Positions 21,201-36,200 of a stretch of 64,000 nt of DNA are shown piece after piece; within the stretch, counting starts at the first letter, position 1, and each line of letters opens with the position of its first letter. The notes under the pieces are model-generated. The model worked only from the letters and a program-made list of their open reading frames with translations, was not told the origin of the DNA and ran no database searches. The position numbers were made by a program, and so were the translations under genes. This stretch comes from Hippasteria phrygiana (lineage: Eukaryota; Echinodermata; Asteroidea; Valvatida; Goniasteridae). The stretch covers positions 992,001 through 1,056,000 of the forward strand of contig JAZGUH010000412.1 in NCBI GenBank assembly GCA_037893225.1, in the 5' to 3' direction.

Positions 21201-24200
21201 TCTCTAAAAGGTCTCAGCGCCTTCTTCCAAATTCCCAATCTCCCAAAGTCAAACGACCGGATATTTGTAAGAAATGGCTGAACAATATAAAAACGCGACG
21301 ACTTCGAACCGGATTGCTTTGAGGCAAAATCGGCAGGCAGTTCTCCTGGGGTAGGCTAAGAATCTTCGAGATGATGCAGTGCCTAACATATTTTCTTTCC
21401 GACCAGAACAGACTTTGTGCTCTTCTAAAAAAATACAAAAAACCACGATAAATTGCAGCACGTCAAGTCGAAGTAAACATCAGCCTTACGCATTCACGCA
21501 ATAGTCGGGCGCCTTATAAAACATACGTATTCATATGCACTAAGCTGCGTCTAGGTGTGATACCAGTGCATACCGCACGTAGCCAACCATGGATTTCCAT
21601 TGAGGTGCGGACACTACGTCATAATCTCCCGGATGTCGCGGGAACTTCGAACAGTATGGACGCGCCCTTTGTACTGCTGAATGGCAAGAAATCGTAAATA
21701 TAAAGGGCGCGTGTGTCGTTCTCCATAACAAAGAAAATCCAACTCTTGGTGCAGTATGTATGTTAGTGTATGTTCTTTTAGACTAGATAAAATATTATAG
21801 AGCCTGGAATTCTCCTTTAAGAAAATAAACATATTTATTTATTTATTTATTTAAACTTATTTATACACGGTAACCATTCAATCAAGGATGTTTTTCAAGG
21901 TGCCGTGTTGCATAAAATTTAAAAATACGCAAAATAAAAACAGTAATTTAAATCGTATTTAAAACAAACTAAAACATTAAGAGGGTGTGCAACATACATG
22001 TAAGAACGAAAAATATTTAGAATTATAAATTAAAAATAGACTGTACACAGAGATCACGGTCAAAGATGTAAAAACTTTAAATATAGTAAATATGTGACCC
22101 GCTCTACAAAAAAGGGTATTATGTCGCACTATGTGAAAACACACACAGGGCTGTTCTATGTGAAGCGGGCGAAAAAATCTTCACATAAGTGATTTTTTTG
22201 TTTTTGGTTTGTTGGCTTCTGTTATATCTATATTTTCAGAATTTATTTTTAGAAACATTAATATTGATAAATAAAGATAAAAAAATAAATGTTAGTACAA
22301 ATTACTTCTATCTTATTTCTTTGCACTTTTTGTGTCTAAAGGTCTATATCTCTAAACGCACTTCGGTTAAATTGGAAAATAGGAGTATATAAATGTCAAG
22401 ATATATCGAGAACACAAAATGCCACAGGGGTCAAACCTACACCAAATTAAAGCTTAGGATGTGACAAATTTAACTATGTATGTAACTCATTTTTCAAGTT
22501 TTGCGACATAATACCCCTTTTTGCAGAGCTGGTCACAGTATATTTAAAATATTTAAAAACAAACTAAAAGAAATTGATCCAAGAAAATATTTTTAAATTA
22601 TTTATTGAAAAACCTAAAAAAGAGACTATACTCTTAAAGATTAAATAAAACTTAACCATAAAAGCAGATCGCAAGCAGTAAGTACAGGGATAAAATAATG
22701 TTTCAACATTTAAAGACAAAACATTTCAAACAGGATGCATTTTGAATATTGCCGTGTTAAAGGAGTTCCAAGTAGTTGCACCTCTAACTAAAACTTTGTT
22801 TAACCCTAACCCCCCAGGGTGTGTGGAAAATTTGTATTGATATTGATGGATTCAGCAGTGTTAGGGTTAAGAGACTCTAGGCCTTTTAACACTATGTACG
22901 TTCGACCCGTGTTGAAATCTACACGGGTCCGACACGGGTTAATTACGCTGCCTTTTCACACTACTCAACTACAGCATTTTTGCTACACGTGTAAATCGGA
23001 AAATCCCCCATACTGCATTCTGGTCGTTCCGCCGAGCTGGCTTTAGTTGGATGGAGCTGTCAGCCCAAATCCTCCTCACTCCATGTCGGCCTTTTGTCTG
23101 ATTTGGGGCCCATTTTATCCGACATATCGGAGGTAAAAGAATCTCTTAAAAGTAGCATGAACCGTGTTACGTGTGTGGTGCACGTGGATGTATACGCAAT
23201 GCTGCAGGTTCGTTGCTGAATTTACGGATCAAATTGGAAACCCGGCAGCCATCAACGCTTCGCTTATTTCGACGAAAACGTCATTCCATCGAGCTGGCTT
23301 TGGATGGAACTGTCAGTCCAATATAGCATTCACCTCCTCCTTACTCCATGTCGATCTTTTGTCTGATTTGGGGCCCATTTTCTCTGACATATCGAATGTA
23401 AAAGTATCCAGTGTGTTTTATTCCTCCATGCTTGCACGCGCACTTGTACTTGACCGGCCAAGGCCGGCTAGCTGTTTGCAACAAAGCAACGCGCACGCGC
23501 AGATGCACTTTTGGGGTTCCCCATATTGAGCAATAACCCCCTCATGTCTTAGTAGCCTTTTCTCGAGACGAAGTTCGCAAAATGTTAGCTGCATGTACGT
23601 ACACTGGAAATAATATGGTAGCGTTCAGTGTGGTTGTTTGCATTTGAGCACAACTACTCTTCTTCTTCTTCCTTGTTCTTCTTGTCGCTCTTCTCCCACA
23701 GGCTTGCCTTCTTCTGGTTGTCTTTGCTTCCCCTCGGTCTCCTTCTCCTCTTCTTCTTCTTCCTCTTCCTCCTCTTCTTCTTCTTCTTCTTCTTCTTCTT
23801 CTTCCTTGCCTTCATCCCCTCCTTCATCCTCATCCTTATCTTCATCGTCGTCTTCACCATCATCATCAACGTCAGCTCCATCAGAAATATCCGAAACATC
23901 CTCATCGGATATTGGTACATCAGGAGCAGGAATATATGTGACCCGCTCCGGAAAAAGGTATATTATGTCGCAAAATATGAAAAATGAGTTTTATTTATGT
24001 TTGGAAAGCCCACAATGTAGGCTTTCATTTGGTACATGATAGAGCTCCAAAGCCCTTTCCGTTCTGGGGATATCGCGTTTTTGCATATTAATTAGTTCTA
24101 TGGAGTTCAAATTGCACAACAGAAAAAAACAGGCTTCGAAATAGCTAGTTCTAATACAATGCAATGGAGCAATGCACTCTAAAAAGGTTACTTTTTCACT

Positions 24201-27200
24201 TTATTCACTGAAATCAACATTGTTGTGCACCAAACCTGAAACTTTAGATAATTAAGTTGTCATTAAAGACAAAAAACAAAACATGAATTTTGACGAAAAA
24301 TTTCACCCTCTCAACGTTGAAAGGGCCATTACACGTAAATGCATAGCGCGACTTATATCACCTTTTTCTGGAGCGGGTCACATATAGGATTGGAGTTTGT
24401 TGGCCTTCTTCCTGGTCGTCCTTGTCATGCCAAAAGGCTCTATGGTTTCCGCTCCCGCAAAGAAAGCACCGACCCCGGAGATCGCAATCACGGGCAAAAT
24501 GTCCTGTTTTGCTGCAGATCTTACATGTACATGTCTTTTCTTGGCCACGATGATAGACCGGCAGGATGAAACCACCAATCTTGATGTAGCTTAGTACTGG
24601 TTTCTTGATGTTTTTCAACAGTACGCTCCTTACGCCCATCTCTATGTTGTCGTTAAAGTCGTGCACCTGTCGTCGAAGGTTGGTAGCCGTACCGTATTCC
24701 ATAAGGGCACTCATCACCACGGCATCCGCCATTTCGTAAGGCGCTTTGATGTATACGACTGTGGAGCTCTGGACATTGGAGCGCTCGCACTGAATCAAGG
24801 CATTGTTCAGGAACATTCCGTGCAATGCGAGGTGCTCACTGTGTTTGCTATTGTCGAAGAAGACGTTGAACAAACCATTTTCTAAGGGAGCAATGCATTT
24901 TATTGTATTCACTGTGTTCAGCTCCTCTCTTATCAAACAATAGATTTCTCGTAGCGTGACATCTTGAAGGTGGCGTACATTAAAACGTATTGTGTTTGGT
25001 CGTTTCAGCGTCTGGCGTTGACCTGTTGTCCCCGTGCGGAACATGGCGGCTTCAAGATGGCCTCTGCCTACTAACGGCCGAGCCAATCTCAAAGTTTGGC
25101 CACAAGGATCCAAAAAGCCTCCCACCTGTGCTAGCTTGTTCTATTGGTACTGCTAAACAAGATAAAAGACCTAAGGTCGATGTTGGATGAAGGTCGCTTG
25201 GAAAAAAGATGGTTTTGTCGCAGCGTTTTGGAGGCACGTCTTGCGTCGTCCAACGCTATTATTTATTTATTGATTTATTGATTTATTGATTTATTGATTT
25301 ATTTATTGATATATTTATTTTTTGCAGTGGAGTTATACAACTTCATTTATTTCTCTCCACTCCTTCCAATACACATACAAGAAAAACAACCGCACTGATG
25401 CCACCGTCTTATTCACAATGTACAATGTACGTACACGCAGCGAGAGCGAAGCAAACTTTTGTCTTGTCAAAAGACTAATACACGTGCGGCGCATGCGCAT
25501 TGCATGCATTGTACATGTACAATGACTCAGTGAAACCAGTGCGTCCGCGTTGCATTGTGGGTGTAGCCTTGGTGCAGTGCAAGCAACCGCACCGAATGCC
25601 ACCGTATTATTCAGTGTACAATGTACGTACACGCAGCGAGAGCGAAGCGAACTTTTGTCTGGTGAAAAGACTACATGTAGAACACGTGCGGCGCATGTGC
25701 ATTGCATGCATTGTACATGTCCAATGTCTGTGTAAGACTAGTATTATGCATAGTACATGCAATACATGTACGATCATTTTTTGACGGTCGACAGCTCATG
25801 TGTGAATCGGTCATGGTATTAATTATTAGGATAATCATGGGATAATCAGCTGTTACTGATCAACAATGCTGGAATAGAAACAAACGCTCGTATTTCTGGA
25901 ATGCCGTAAAGAAGCCAACTTTTTAGCACTTGAACTACTCAACGAGTGTAGCCTTGTGAACCCGGCCCCGATCTTTCCAGCCCCGATACGCAATTCGCGA
26001 TCTCGTTGGGCCGATCTGAGCTCAATCTCGGCGGGCCCGATCCCGGGGCCCCGATCCCGGTGGCCCCGATCTCACGATGTCGTGGTGACTTCCATGTATT
26101 TTTTTTCTGTCTAGAATAAAGGTAATTTTTCGCATTTGATGCGTGTTATGGATTAACGTGCATGCATGTACACTTCTACTCTACTCGACATTGAAAAGTG
26201 CTCGAACACTTGTTCCAACATGGCTGTACGTAGCAGGTTTGAGGATTGAAAAAAAAAGTTGGAACAAAATATGAGCGAAATATCAAGACCAATCATGCTT
26301 TCCATAGATGGGATGTGCTTTAGATTAAGAAAAAGATAAAATGTTTCTGCTGTTCATGCAAGGGTGACACCAGATTGTTAATACAAATGGGTAGCAAAAA
26401 TGATGAAATGAGACATACATTGTAATATTCTAAATTTTTAAAATAAATATAACAAATTTGGCAAATATTGTTGCTCAAAAGATGTCCCAGAAAGGCTTAG
26501 ATTGCACCACAGAGCATCTACATTTCAAAATTTTCCCGTGGCCCTTAAGCGCGCCCCGGACCCCACGCCATAAATGGCTTCGCACTTCCCGCTCGCCGAT
26601 GTCTGTGCTTGCACCAGATTTTTCAGGTTTTTTTTCCAAAGTCCAATCACATACCTGAATCTAAAAGGCCATTATTCCAAAGTATTTTATTGTTTCTGTT
26701 TTAATGTATACCTGTAGGCCTAATACGGAGAGAGCTTCCCACTCCCGCTGCCCCAGTGTCTGAGCAACATTCACTCTCTCAAGATCAATAAACTCCCACC
26801 TGCTCTTTGATCATACCGCGGAGCTAGTTTGGTCACAGCGTAAACCGCAGTTCACATTCTATTGACAGACTATACTAAGCAACAAGATAGCTATAGATAA
26901 GATACAAACAGCGTTGGCCGACCACATTATTGATACTTACCAATCACTGCATTTTGGTTGACGCATTGTTTTCAAAACACCGCCAGAAGGTTCCGGTCTT
27001 TCGAGTCGGAACAGAGTTTGAAATGGATCGAATTGTCTTTATTTATTTATTTATTTATTTATTTATTTTTGGTATGAAACCTTACATTGAATTTTTCACC
27101 GTAAGTTTTGGGTACCCGAACCGGAAAAATGAAACCGGATATTGACGCCGGCATTCTGATATCCGGGTACCCGGATATCCGGGTACCCGGATATCCGGGT

Positions 27201-30200
27201 ACCCGGATATCCGGGTACCCGGATACCAGGTACCCGGATATCCGGGTACCCGGATACCCGGCACAGGCATAGTAAAAAAATAGTGTGAAATGTTCTCCTT
27301 TCCAAATAATTGAATAACATTTCTCGTTTCACCCCTTAACCCATTAACATTGATAGAAGCTATTGAAAGCGCGCACATAGGAAGGTAATGGCGAAAAAGG
27401 TTTTACCCATGGTGTTCCGACGGGGTGGTTTGCCAAAAAAACTACGTTGCTCTTGGTCTTCCCCTTCCTCTCTGGCTTGGTTGGCTTGTTGAAGCCGTCT
27501 GCTGGCTTCCTGGTGTTGACTGAGAATCTTCCGTTGACTTTCTTGCCCAGGAGGTGCACTTCTTTCTGAAACGTTGTACCCCACCTCTGGTGTACGCAAC
27601 GACATCATCTATCATTTCTGAGCCTTCATCTACCTGCGTTTCGTCTTCCAAAAGTTCTTCCCTTTTACCGTTTTTTTTGTCAAGTTCTTGTTCCGGTTCC
27701 ATGTTGATATCATTCGTACCCGAGTTCTTAGGTTAGGGTTCTTGTGCCTTTGTGTCTTCGTCTGCATTCATCTGGCCTACTTCTTGCTGTTTCTCCACTT
27801 CCATTGTTTCTTCCTCGATCCTCTCTCCATCTTCCTGGTGTCGGCCATGTTCTCGCTGCCGTCACCGTCTGCTGCCTTGCACTTCCTTGACTCGGTCTTT
27901 CTCATAGCCAGGTCCCAAAAACCGACTTGGGTGATCGCTGGTTCTGGTTTATCCTTCTCGGCCGATAGCCCCTCTTGCTTCTTAGTTATCGCTTCCTCCC
28001 TTTCCTTTGTGGTCTCCTTTGGTGGCTCGTTTCCATCCCTTTCCTCTGTTTCGGGCCTTTCTTTTTCCTCCTGTCCCCCTTCTGTTGTCAGAGAGTCCAA
28101 GTCGTCTTCCACAGATTCGTCGTCGTCGTCATTTTCTCCCCTCCCGGGGTCTTCCACGACTAGAATGGAAGTTCCGGGGTCTTCCACCTCACTGTCGTTA
28201 TACTCGTGCCACGCTGCCTTGTGTCTATCACTACCGCATACGAAGCAACATCCTCGACGCTCACAGTCTCTTGCCAGGTGACTTGGTTCCCCACAGATCT
28301 TGCACGTCTTTTGCTGGCCACGATATCTTACCGGTAGAGAAAAGCCTCCCACTTTGACGTATTAAAACTAGGTATCGGTTTCTTGATGTTCTTGATAAGC
28401 AAGCTCCACACACCCGTCTCTATGCGATCATGAAAGTCATGGACTTGTCTCCTTAAGTTAGCGACTGCATAAGTTTCCATACTGCATAAGTGCATTCAAT
28501 ACAACTCCATCGGTCATTTCATACGGCGCCATCACATAAAGACAGCCGAGTTCTGCATGTTAGCTCTCTCGCATTGGACCAACACCCGATTAAGGAAGAT
28601 ACCCTACGTTGCGATCTGCTCACAGTCCTTTTCATTGTTAAAAGTCACGTTGAACCACCCATTTTCTAAACGTGCTATACAGGTTATTGTCTCTACTGTA
28701 TTCAGCTCTCTGTCAATTGCGTAATACACATCATCTGGCAATACGTTCTGGATATGTCGTGCATTGAATCTGATTGTGTTTGTTCGTCTCAGCGTGCCAA
28801 CTCTCTCCGTGGTTCCCTGTCGGAACATGGCTTCCAATATGGCTACCCCACTAACTTGGGGTACCACAAAAACAATAAAGAGTTTGGCCCAAAGGCCAGC
28901 GTTCTCCTGAAGAAAAACTCCAGAAATCACTCCCAGAATGATCTATACTCACAGGAGAATCGGTAGCTCTGCTGGTAATGGAGAAAAAATATCTCAGAAA
29001 AGGAAAAAATCCGAGAAATAACCACGCCTTGCGTATAACCGCGCCTTGCGTCCTCGAACGCATCTATCTACCTGATCTACCTGATCTACCTGATCTACCT
29101 GATCTACCTGATCTACCTGATCTATCCATGAAGAGTTATAAAACTCCATTTATTCAAACATTCATCACAATACATGTACATACAAGGTTTACAACACACT
29201 ATATTGGATTAAGGAACAGGAGTAAACGCAATAAAGTATTAACAAAAAGTGTCGTATTTACAAACAAAATCATCAATCGTGCAAAAATAAATGTCATAAA
29301 CAATCATGTGTAAACAAATCAAATATCTAGAAACAACCATAGGTAATGCAAAATGTCAAAAAACAATAGTATATATATAAGCAATAACTCAAAACAAAAC
29401 TTCATGCAACGTGAATGTAAAATAATAGGGGGCCTACTAATAGAGAATTGAACAAATATTTATCAACAAAATAAATGCAAAATAAATGTCATAAACAATA
29501 ACAAGGAAAATATATTGAAACAAAATCTTAATTCATGAAACAAAAGTATAAGACAGCACTGACAAAACAATAAATCAGTAATATCAAATATTTACAAACA
29601 AAGCTAAAGCAATAATATCAATAATATCAAAAAATATCAAATAGTTAGAAACAAAATGGTGATCGCATTACAAGCAAAATCATAAATCGGGTAAAGTAAA
29701 TGTCATAAACAATAATGAACAATAAATCACATATATTTACAAAACAAAATCTTGAATAAGGCTAAATAAATGTCATCAACAACCGTGAAAACAATAAATC
29801 AAATATTTAGAAACGCCACATGCAACATGTCAAATAAATATAAGCAATAACTCAAAACAAAGATCATGCAAGGTAAATGTCAAATAATACTGCTGAAGAA
29901 AAAATCAATTATTTCTAAACAAAATCATGAGTCATGCAAAATATATGTCATAAACAATAACAAAAAATATGTAGAAACAAAATCTGACAAACAAAAAAAT
30001 CAGTAATAAATATTTACAAACAAAACTAAGTCGTTTCTGACAATAATAATATCAAAAATATCAAATATTTAGAAACATAATTTTAAATATTTTCCATCAA
30101 AGAAATAAAGGGCCGAATTTCTAGCATAAATAAAGCGAAAAACATCAGACAACCTTGATTTTTCTTATAAAATATATGTATGTAGATTACATTGATATAG

Positions 30201-33200
30201 GCGAAGAATATCCAATTTGTAATTGCTGCCCCGATCGATAAATATGCATCTGGTTTTCCAAATAATCCTGTGGAGTCTACTGATTAATAATGAGCATAAA
30301 TCTTCTGTTAGTCACACCCCCAAGATTCTACATACATGACATATGTCTGATAGATTGAAAGTCAAATCTTGTTTATGTTTCTTTGGATACTTTCGACAAA
30401 AAGCCAGGCGTTCACATGTTTAGTACAATTAATAAAAAGATGTTCAATAGTTTCAATATCGATTTCACACAAGGGGCAAAGATCATTATCTGTAATTCCT
30501 CATTTCTTTAGTTTATCTTTAGTCGGTAATATTCTGTGTTTTAAGTGAAACCACATGTCTTTATCGTAAACATCCATAAATTCGCATTTTTTCTGTAACC
30601 AGATTTGTTTCCAATTAAGATATTTATAGTATTCCACTTTTCCTGCGCATTCGGAACAGTTAAATTCCTACCAATTAAAGAATTATACAAAATGTTAACA
30701 TTTGCACTAGTTAATTTGATATTGTGTTTATCGTTAAAAGAAACCCTATTCAAAAAATGATTTGCGGGGCCCTCCCTAGTTTTCTCAATATATTCTTTTT
30801 TAACATTTCTATTTAGGCCCGCCATAATCCGACCGGCCTTTATGGGTAAAATATTACATGAATCAGCAACTTTCTTAAAAGAGAACAACTGGCCTTTTTT
30901 GATAATATCTTTCAGATGAATAAATCTCCGGGGTTTCAAAATTGTAGAGTCTAAAGCTTTTTCTTGGTTGCCGGTAATAATTGTATTGTTCCAAAGGGGT
31001 AAGTTACCTGTTTCTTTTACGCACGAGAAAACATTGTTCGTAACAGCACCGGACTTTACTAAAATTCACAATTAGATCTTTATAATAAGGCTGGGCCGTG
31101 GGGACAACAGCTTTGGGAGAATTAAGAACATACCATTCAAGTTGACTATTGCCACTGGCTTGTGATATACAATAATTAAACAAAGATTTCCATTTACCGG
31201 AACTTTCGCGAAATGTATGCAAAGTGTTAATTTTCAAGGCTTGCAATTTACATTTGATATCTACATTGTATAACACCAGTAACTCCATTTTCAAGCGGCC
31301 CACAAATTGTACTTCTTTTTATCTTGTCAAACAATCCACAAGGGAAACTGACTAGGTAAATTTGAATACATTTTCAAAGTGAACAAAGAAACTGGCAGGA
31401 GCGGGATTCGAACCTGCGACCTCCGGGTTACCGTACCCGGAGGTCGCAGGTTCGAATCCCGCTCCTGCCAGTTTCTTTGTTCACTTTGAAAATGTATTCA
31501 AATTTACCTGGTCCATTTCCCTTGTGGATTGTTTGACAAATTATATTAAAGTTAAAAAGTCGTATCCTCATTGAGTGGTCCCCATAATGTCGCTTCCCAG
31601 GTTGTATCGTAAAATTTGGGTGTGATCCTTGGCTATACGGCATTCTGGGTTGATGATTTCTGACTAGCGCCTACCCGAACAAAGATACTGACAATTTGGG
31701 AGACCGCCAACATAGGGCAAGATAGCTCAGTTGGTAGAGCGCCAGTACGGTAACCCGGAGGTCGCAGGTTCGAATTCCGGTCCTGCCAGTTTCTTTGTTC
31801 ACTTTGAAAATGTATTCTTTTTATCTTATCGGGTTTCCCTTTCCAATAGAACGACCATTTAATTCTCTCCATTCTAGAAATATATTAATCGGAGCAGTGT
31901 AAGACTTGACCGAAGTACAAAAGCCCGGCTCCAAAAAATCTATTAATATAAACTATAGATTTACATTTCAAGGTAAGATCCCTGGTTTTCCATAAAGAAT
32001 GTTTTCCATTTTACTAATCCTGGGCTCCTAGTTTCTAGCCGTATTATCATCATTTCCAAAATAGATTCCAAGTATTTTGAGGTGATCATTGACCCACGAG
32101 AACCCCCCCTGCTTATCTTTTCTATCTTTCTTTTTGCCCAACCAAAGCCCCTGAGATTTCCCAACATTAACTTTAAGCCCGGACCCCCCACTATAAACGG
32201 TAAAAACTTTATCCAAAACATCAAAATCACTATCTTCGGTAAGAAAAATCGTAGTATCGTCAGCATGCTGTATTAATTTCAGAGTCTGACCGCTATCAGG
32301 AAGAACAATACCAGTAAGATTATTTTTATTTCTAATAAGGCAAGCCAAACCTTCAGCACAAATAGTATATATCAAAGGAGAAAGGGGGCACCCCTGCCTG
32401 ATTCCCCTGGTCACCCCTGCCTGATTCCCCTGGTCACCCCGAAGGGTTCCGTGATAAAATTATTAACTATAATAGAACTACCCGGGTTACTAAAACTCGC
32501 ACCCACTTAATAAGCCCATTTGGAATTCCCATTTTTTTCATAATGCCGAACATGTATTAAATCCCACTCTATCCTATCAAATGCTTTTTCTTGGTCAATG
32601 CTTAATAGGCCCCCGTTTCCCCTCATTGTTAATATAGTAAATGCTGTCCCGAAGAGTCATTAAGTTATCTTGAATATTACTTCCCGTGACTCCGCAGGAT
32701 TGGTCATCACGAATAATAGTAGTAGGCATCCGTCCGTCAATGCCGACGATGGACTGCGCCTGAAGAGTTATTGTCTGCTGCAGTGGCGACTGTGACTGAG
32801 CAGCCCCACTCTTGCGTGACAGTCTCTGCTGCAGTTGGCGCAGACAAAGGGAGAGGGGCCTGGCATGGGGGTAGGTGCTGCTGCTTGCAATTTCCTCCTC
32901 TGCCTCTTCTCCTACAGCAAGGATGTGCGCCTCTCTTCAGCATGGCGGATCCCTGCCGCAACTGTCTGCCTCCAAGTGCAGCGATTCTGGGCGACTTCCT
33001 CCCAGCTGTTGGGGTCGATGTCTGCCTGCTTCATGTCCCGTTTGCAGACGTCTTCGAAGCGCAGGCACGGGCGACCAACAGGTCTGGAGCCTGTCTGCAG
33101 CTCGCCGTACAAGATAGCCCTGGGGAGCCGACTGGAGTCTATCCTGTGGACGTGGCCAAGCCATCTAAGGCTGCGCTGGCTCAACATGGCGAACATGCTG

Positions 33201-36200
33201 GTGGAGTGAGCACGTTCTAGGACTTCCGTGTTGGGGACTTTCTCCTGCCATGTGATGCCCAGGGTGCGGCGTAGGCAGAGCAGGTGGAAGCTGTTGAGCC
33301 GCTTTTCTTGTCTGGTGTAGATGGTCCAGGCCTCACTGCCGTACAGCAGAGTGCTGATGACACATGCTTGATAGACCTGGAGTTTCGTGCACACAGTTAG
33401 GTTCTTGATAGACCACACTCTCTTTGCCATCCTAGCCATCACTGCGGCGGCCTTTCCAAGAGACAGGTTGGTGGAGACTGTTGACCCGAGGTATGTGAAG
33501 GTGTTCACACAGTGGAGTGTCTTGTCGTCGATGGAGATGGAGGGTGGGTTTTCAACTTCTTGGCCCATGATGTTGGTCTTCTTGATGCTGACAATGAGGG
33601 AGAACTCCTTGCAAGCATAAGAGAGCCTGTCCATCAGCCGCTGGAGCCCTGTCTCGGTGTGGGATGCTAGCGTGGCATCGTCTGCAAATAGCATTCCTCT
33701 GAGTAGCACACTGGTCACTTTTGTCTTGGACCTCAGGCGGGCAAGATTGAAGAGTTTGCCATCAGCTCTGGTGCGTAGGTAGACGCCTTCAGGAGATGAG
33801 CCAAATGCAAACGACAGCAGGAGGGAGTAGAAGATTCCAAAGAGGGCCGGTGCTAGAAAGCAGCCCTGCTTTACTCCGCTGTGAATTGGAAAATCCTCTG
33901 AAGTTTCCCCGTCACAGCAGACTGAGCCCTGCATGTTGTCGTGAAATGATTTCATGATGCTGAGGAGTTTTGGAGGGCAGTCGATCTTTGCGAGCAACTT
34001 GAAGAGACCATCTCTGCTGATGAGATAGAACGCCTTTGTGAGGTCGACAAAGGCGATATACAGGGGTCTCCTCTGTTCCCGGCATTTCTCCTGGAGTTGT
34101 CGAAGGGTGAAGATCTTGTCTACTGTGGATCTTGCTGCCCTAAAACCGCACTGTGACTCAGGGTAGACACGCTCCGCCAGGAGCTGCAGTCTGGCGAGGG
34201 CAACACGGGCAAAGGCCTTCCCCACGATGCTGAGCAGAGAAATGCCGCGGTAATTGTTACAGTCGCTGCGGTCGCCCTTACTCTTGTACAGCGTGACGAT
34301 CTTGGTGTCACGCATGTCCTGGGGGACGGCTCCTTCATTCTAGCAGAGACAGAGGAGGTCATGGAGATGTGGCAGGAGGGAAGGTTTCCCAAGTTTGATG
34401 ATGTCAGATGTTATCCCGTCAGCACCTGGGGCCTTACCGCAAGCGAGGCTGTCGATGGCTTTACTGAGCTCCTCCCGTATGGGTTCCCTGTCGAGCTCCT
34501 CCATCACAGGCAGGCTTGTGATGCCATTCAAAGCCTCCTCTGACACTGTATTCTCCGTAGCGTACAGCTCCATGTAGTGTTCAGCCCACCTTTCCATCTG
34601 CTTGTTGCGGTCGGTGATGACTTCACCGGACTTGGATTTGAGTGGTGCCATTTTCTTGATGGAGGGGCCTGTGGCTTGTTTGATCTCCTCGTACATGCCC
34701 CTGATGTCGCCTGTGTCAGAGGCGGCTTGTATGCTGGAGGAGAGTTCCAGCCAGTAGTGTTGGCGCAGCGTCGTGCCGTTTGCTGGGCTTTGCTCCTGAC
34801 TTCTCTCAAAGCTTCAAGGTTCCTTGTTGATGAGTTTTTCTTGTGCTTGAGGAAGGCGGTACGCTTGGCCTCGATGACTGGCTCCATTTCCGCTGCATTG
34901 GCCTCGAACCAATCTGCGTTTTTCCTCACTTTCTTGCCATATGCTGCGATGGCTTGGTCATAGATGGTATCGCGTAGGCAGTTTCACTTGTCTGCAGTTT
35001 CACTTGTTCACTGGTCAGAGGCGGAGAGTGCTTGGTCAAGGGAGGTGAGGAAGAGCTGGGTGACGGCTGGGTTGGTGGAGCGGCTGGCATTGATGCGTGG
35101 ACGTGCCTTCTGCTTTGCTTGGTGGATCTGCATGGGCTGAAGCTTGACCTTGCTGAGGACGAGGGAGTGGTCCGTGTCACAGTCCGCGCTATGAAAAGTG
35201 CGGGTGAAGTGGACGCTGTTAAGTGCCTCTCGTCTCGCAATAATGAGGTCGAGCTGGTGCCAGCGTTTGGATCTGGGGTGTCTCCAGAAAACCCTGTGCA
35301 GAGGCTTAGTCTGGAAGAAGGTGTTGGTAATGCAAAGCTGGTGGTAGCAGCATAACTGTAGCAGTCTCTGCCCATGCTTGTTTATGTTCCCCACTCCAAA
35401 GTATCCAAGACAGTCTTGCCAGGATTCATGGTCGGCACCAACCCTAGCATTGAAGTCCCCCAGGAGAAACAGGTGCTCGTTCTTTGGGATAGTGCTGATG
35501 GCCATGTCAAGCTCCTCGTAGAACTTGTCTTTTGACTCAGGAGAAGAGCAGAGTGTCGGGGCATAGACGCTCAGCATGTTAGCTGGTCCACTGCTGGTGG
35601 ATATGCGAATGGTGAGGATGCGTTCGGAGCCTCCTGTCGGTGGTTCAGTCGTGGAAAGCAGGGTGTTCTTTACTGCAAAACCCACGCTGTGCTCTCGGGT
35701 CTCGTCTGCACTCTTGCCATGCCAGAAGAAGGTGTAGTTTTGTTCCTTCAGGGAACCGCATTCGGCGAATCGTGTCTCTTGGAGAGCAGCGATGTCAACG
35801 TTGAGTTGGACGAGCTCGCGGTCTATGATGGCGGTCTTGCGGAAGTCGTCGATGTGGTCGAAATTGTCTGAGAACCCTGTGCGCATGGTTCTAAAGTTCC
35901 AGCTTTATATGCGAAGAGCTGGCATCTTCGTTTTCATCTTTTGTAGTTTGCTTGGTGCAGTGTTGACGTCCGCTTGTCGTGCTTTACACTAAGCCCCAAG
36001 CACCCAATGAGGCAGATGGACGTTGGCGGGTCAGCACCTTACTGACAGGGGGCTGCCCGGCTTAAGGCGGGCGGTAGCTGACCAGTGGAACACGATGATT
36101 CCTCCCACCGTCGAAGCTGGCCCATGGCGCCCCGTTCCCTACGCCAATCGGGTGGGACTTATAACCCGTAAACTGCCAGCTTCCGTGTTGTTTCCTCGGT

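Noticed and set aside
22800..22815. Interstitial telomere repeat
   Set aside because: Only one or two CCCTAA units, always at TTAA element ends.
23654..23920. Lys-rich minus ORF and the opposite Ser- and Leu/Phe-rich plus ORFs
   Set aside because: Frame shadows of the acidic (poly-Glu) tail of LINE A ORF1.
31724..31795. Candidate functional tRNA gene
   Set aside because: A and B boxes are good, but the acceptor stem pairs poorly and the same sequence with the same long head and tail occurs at five loci, as expected for a SINE.
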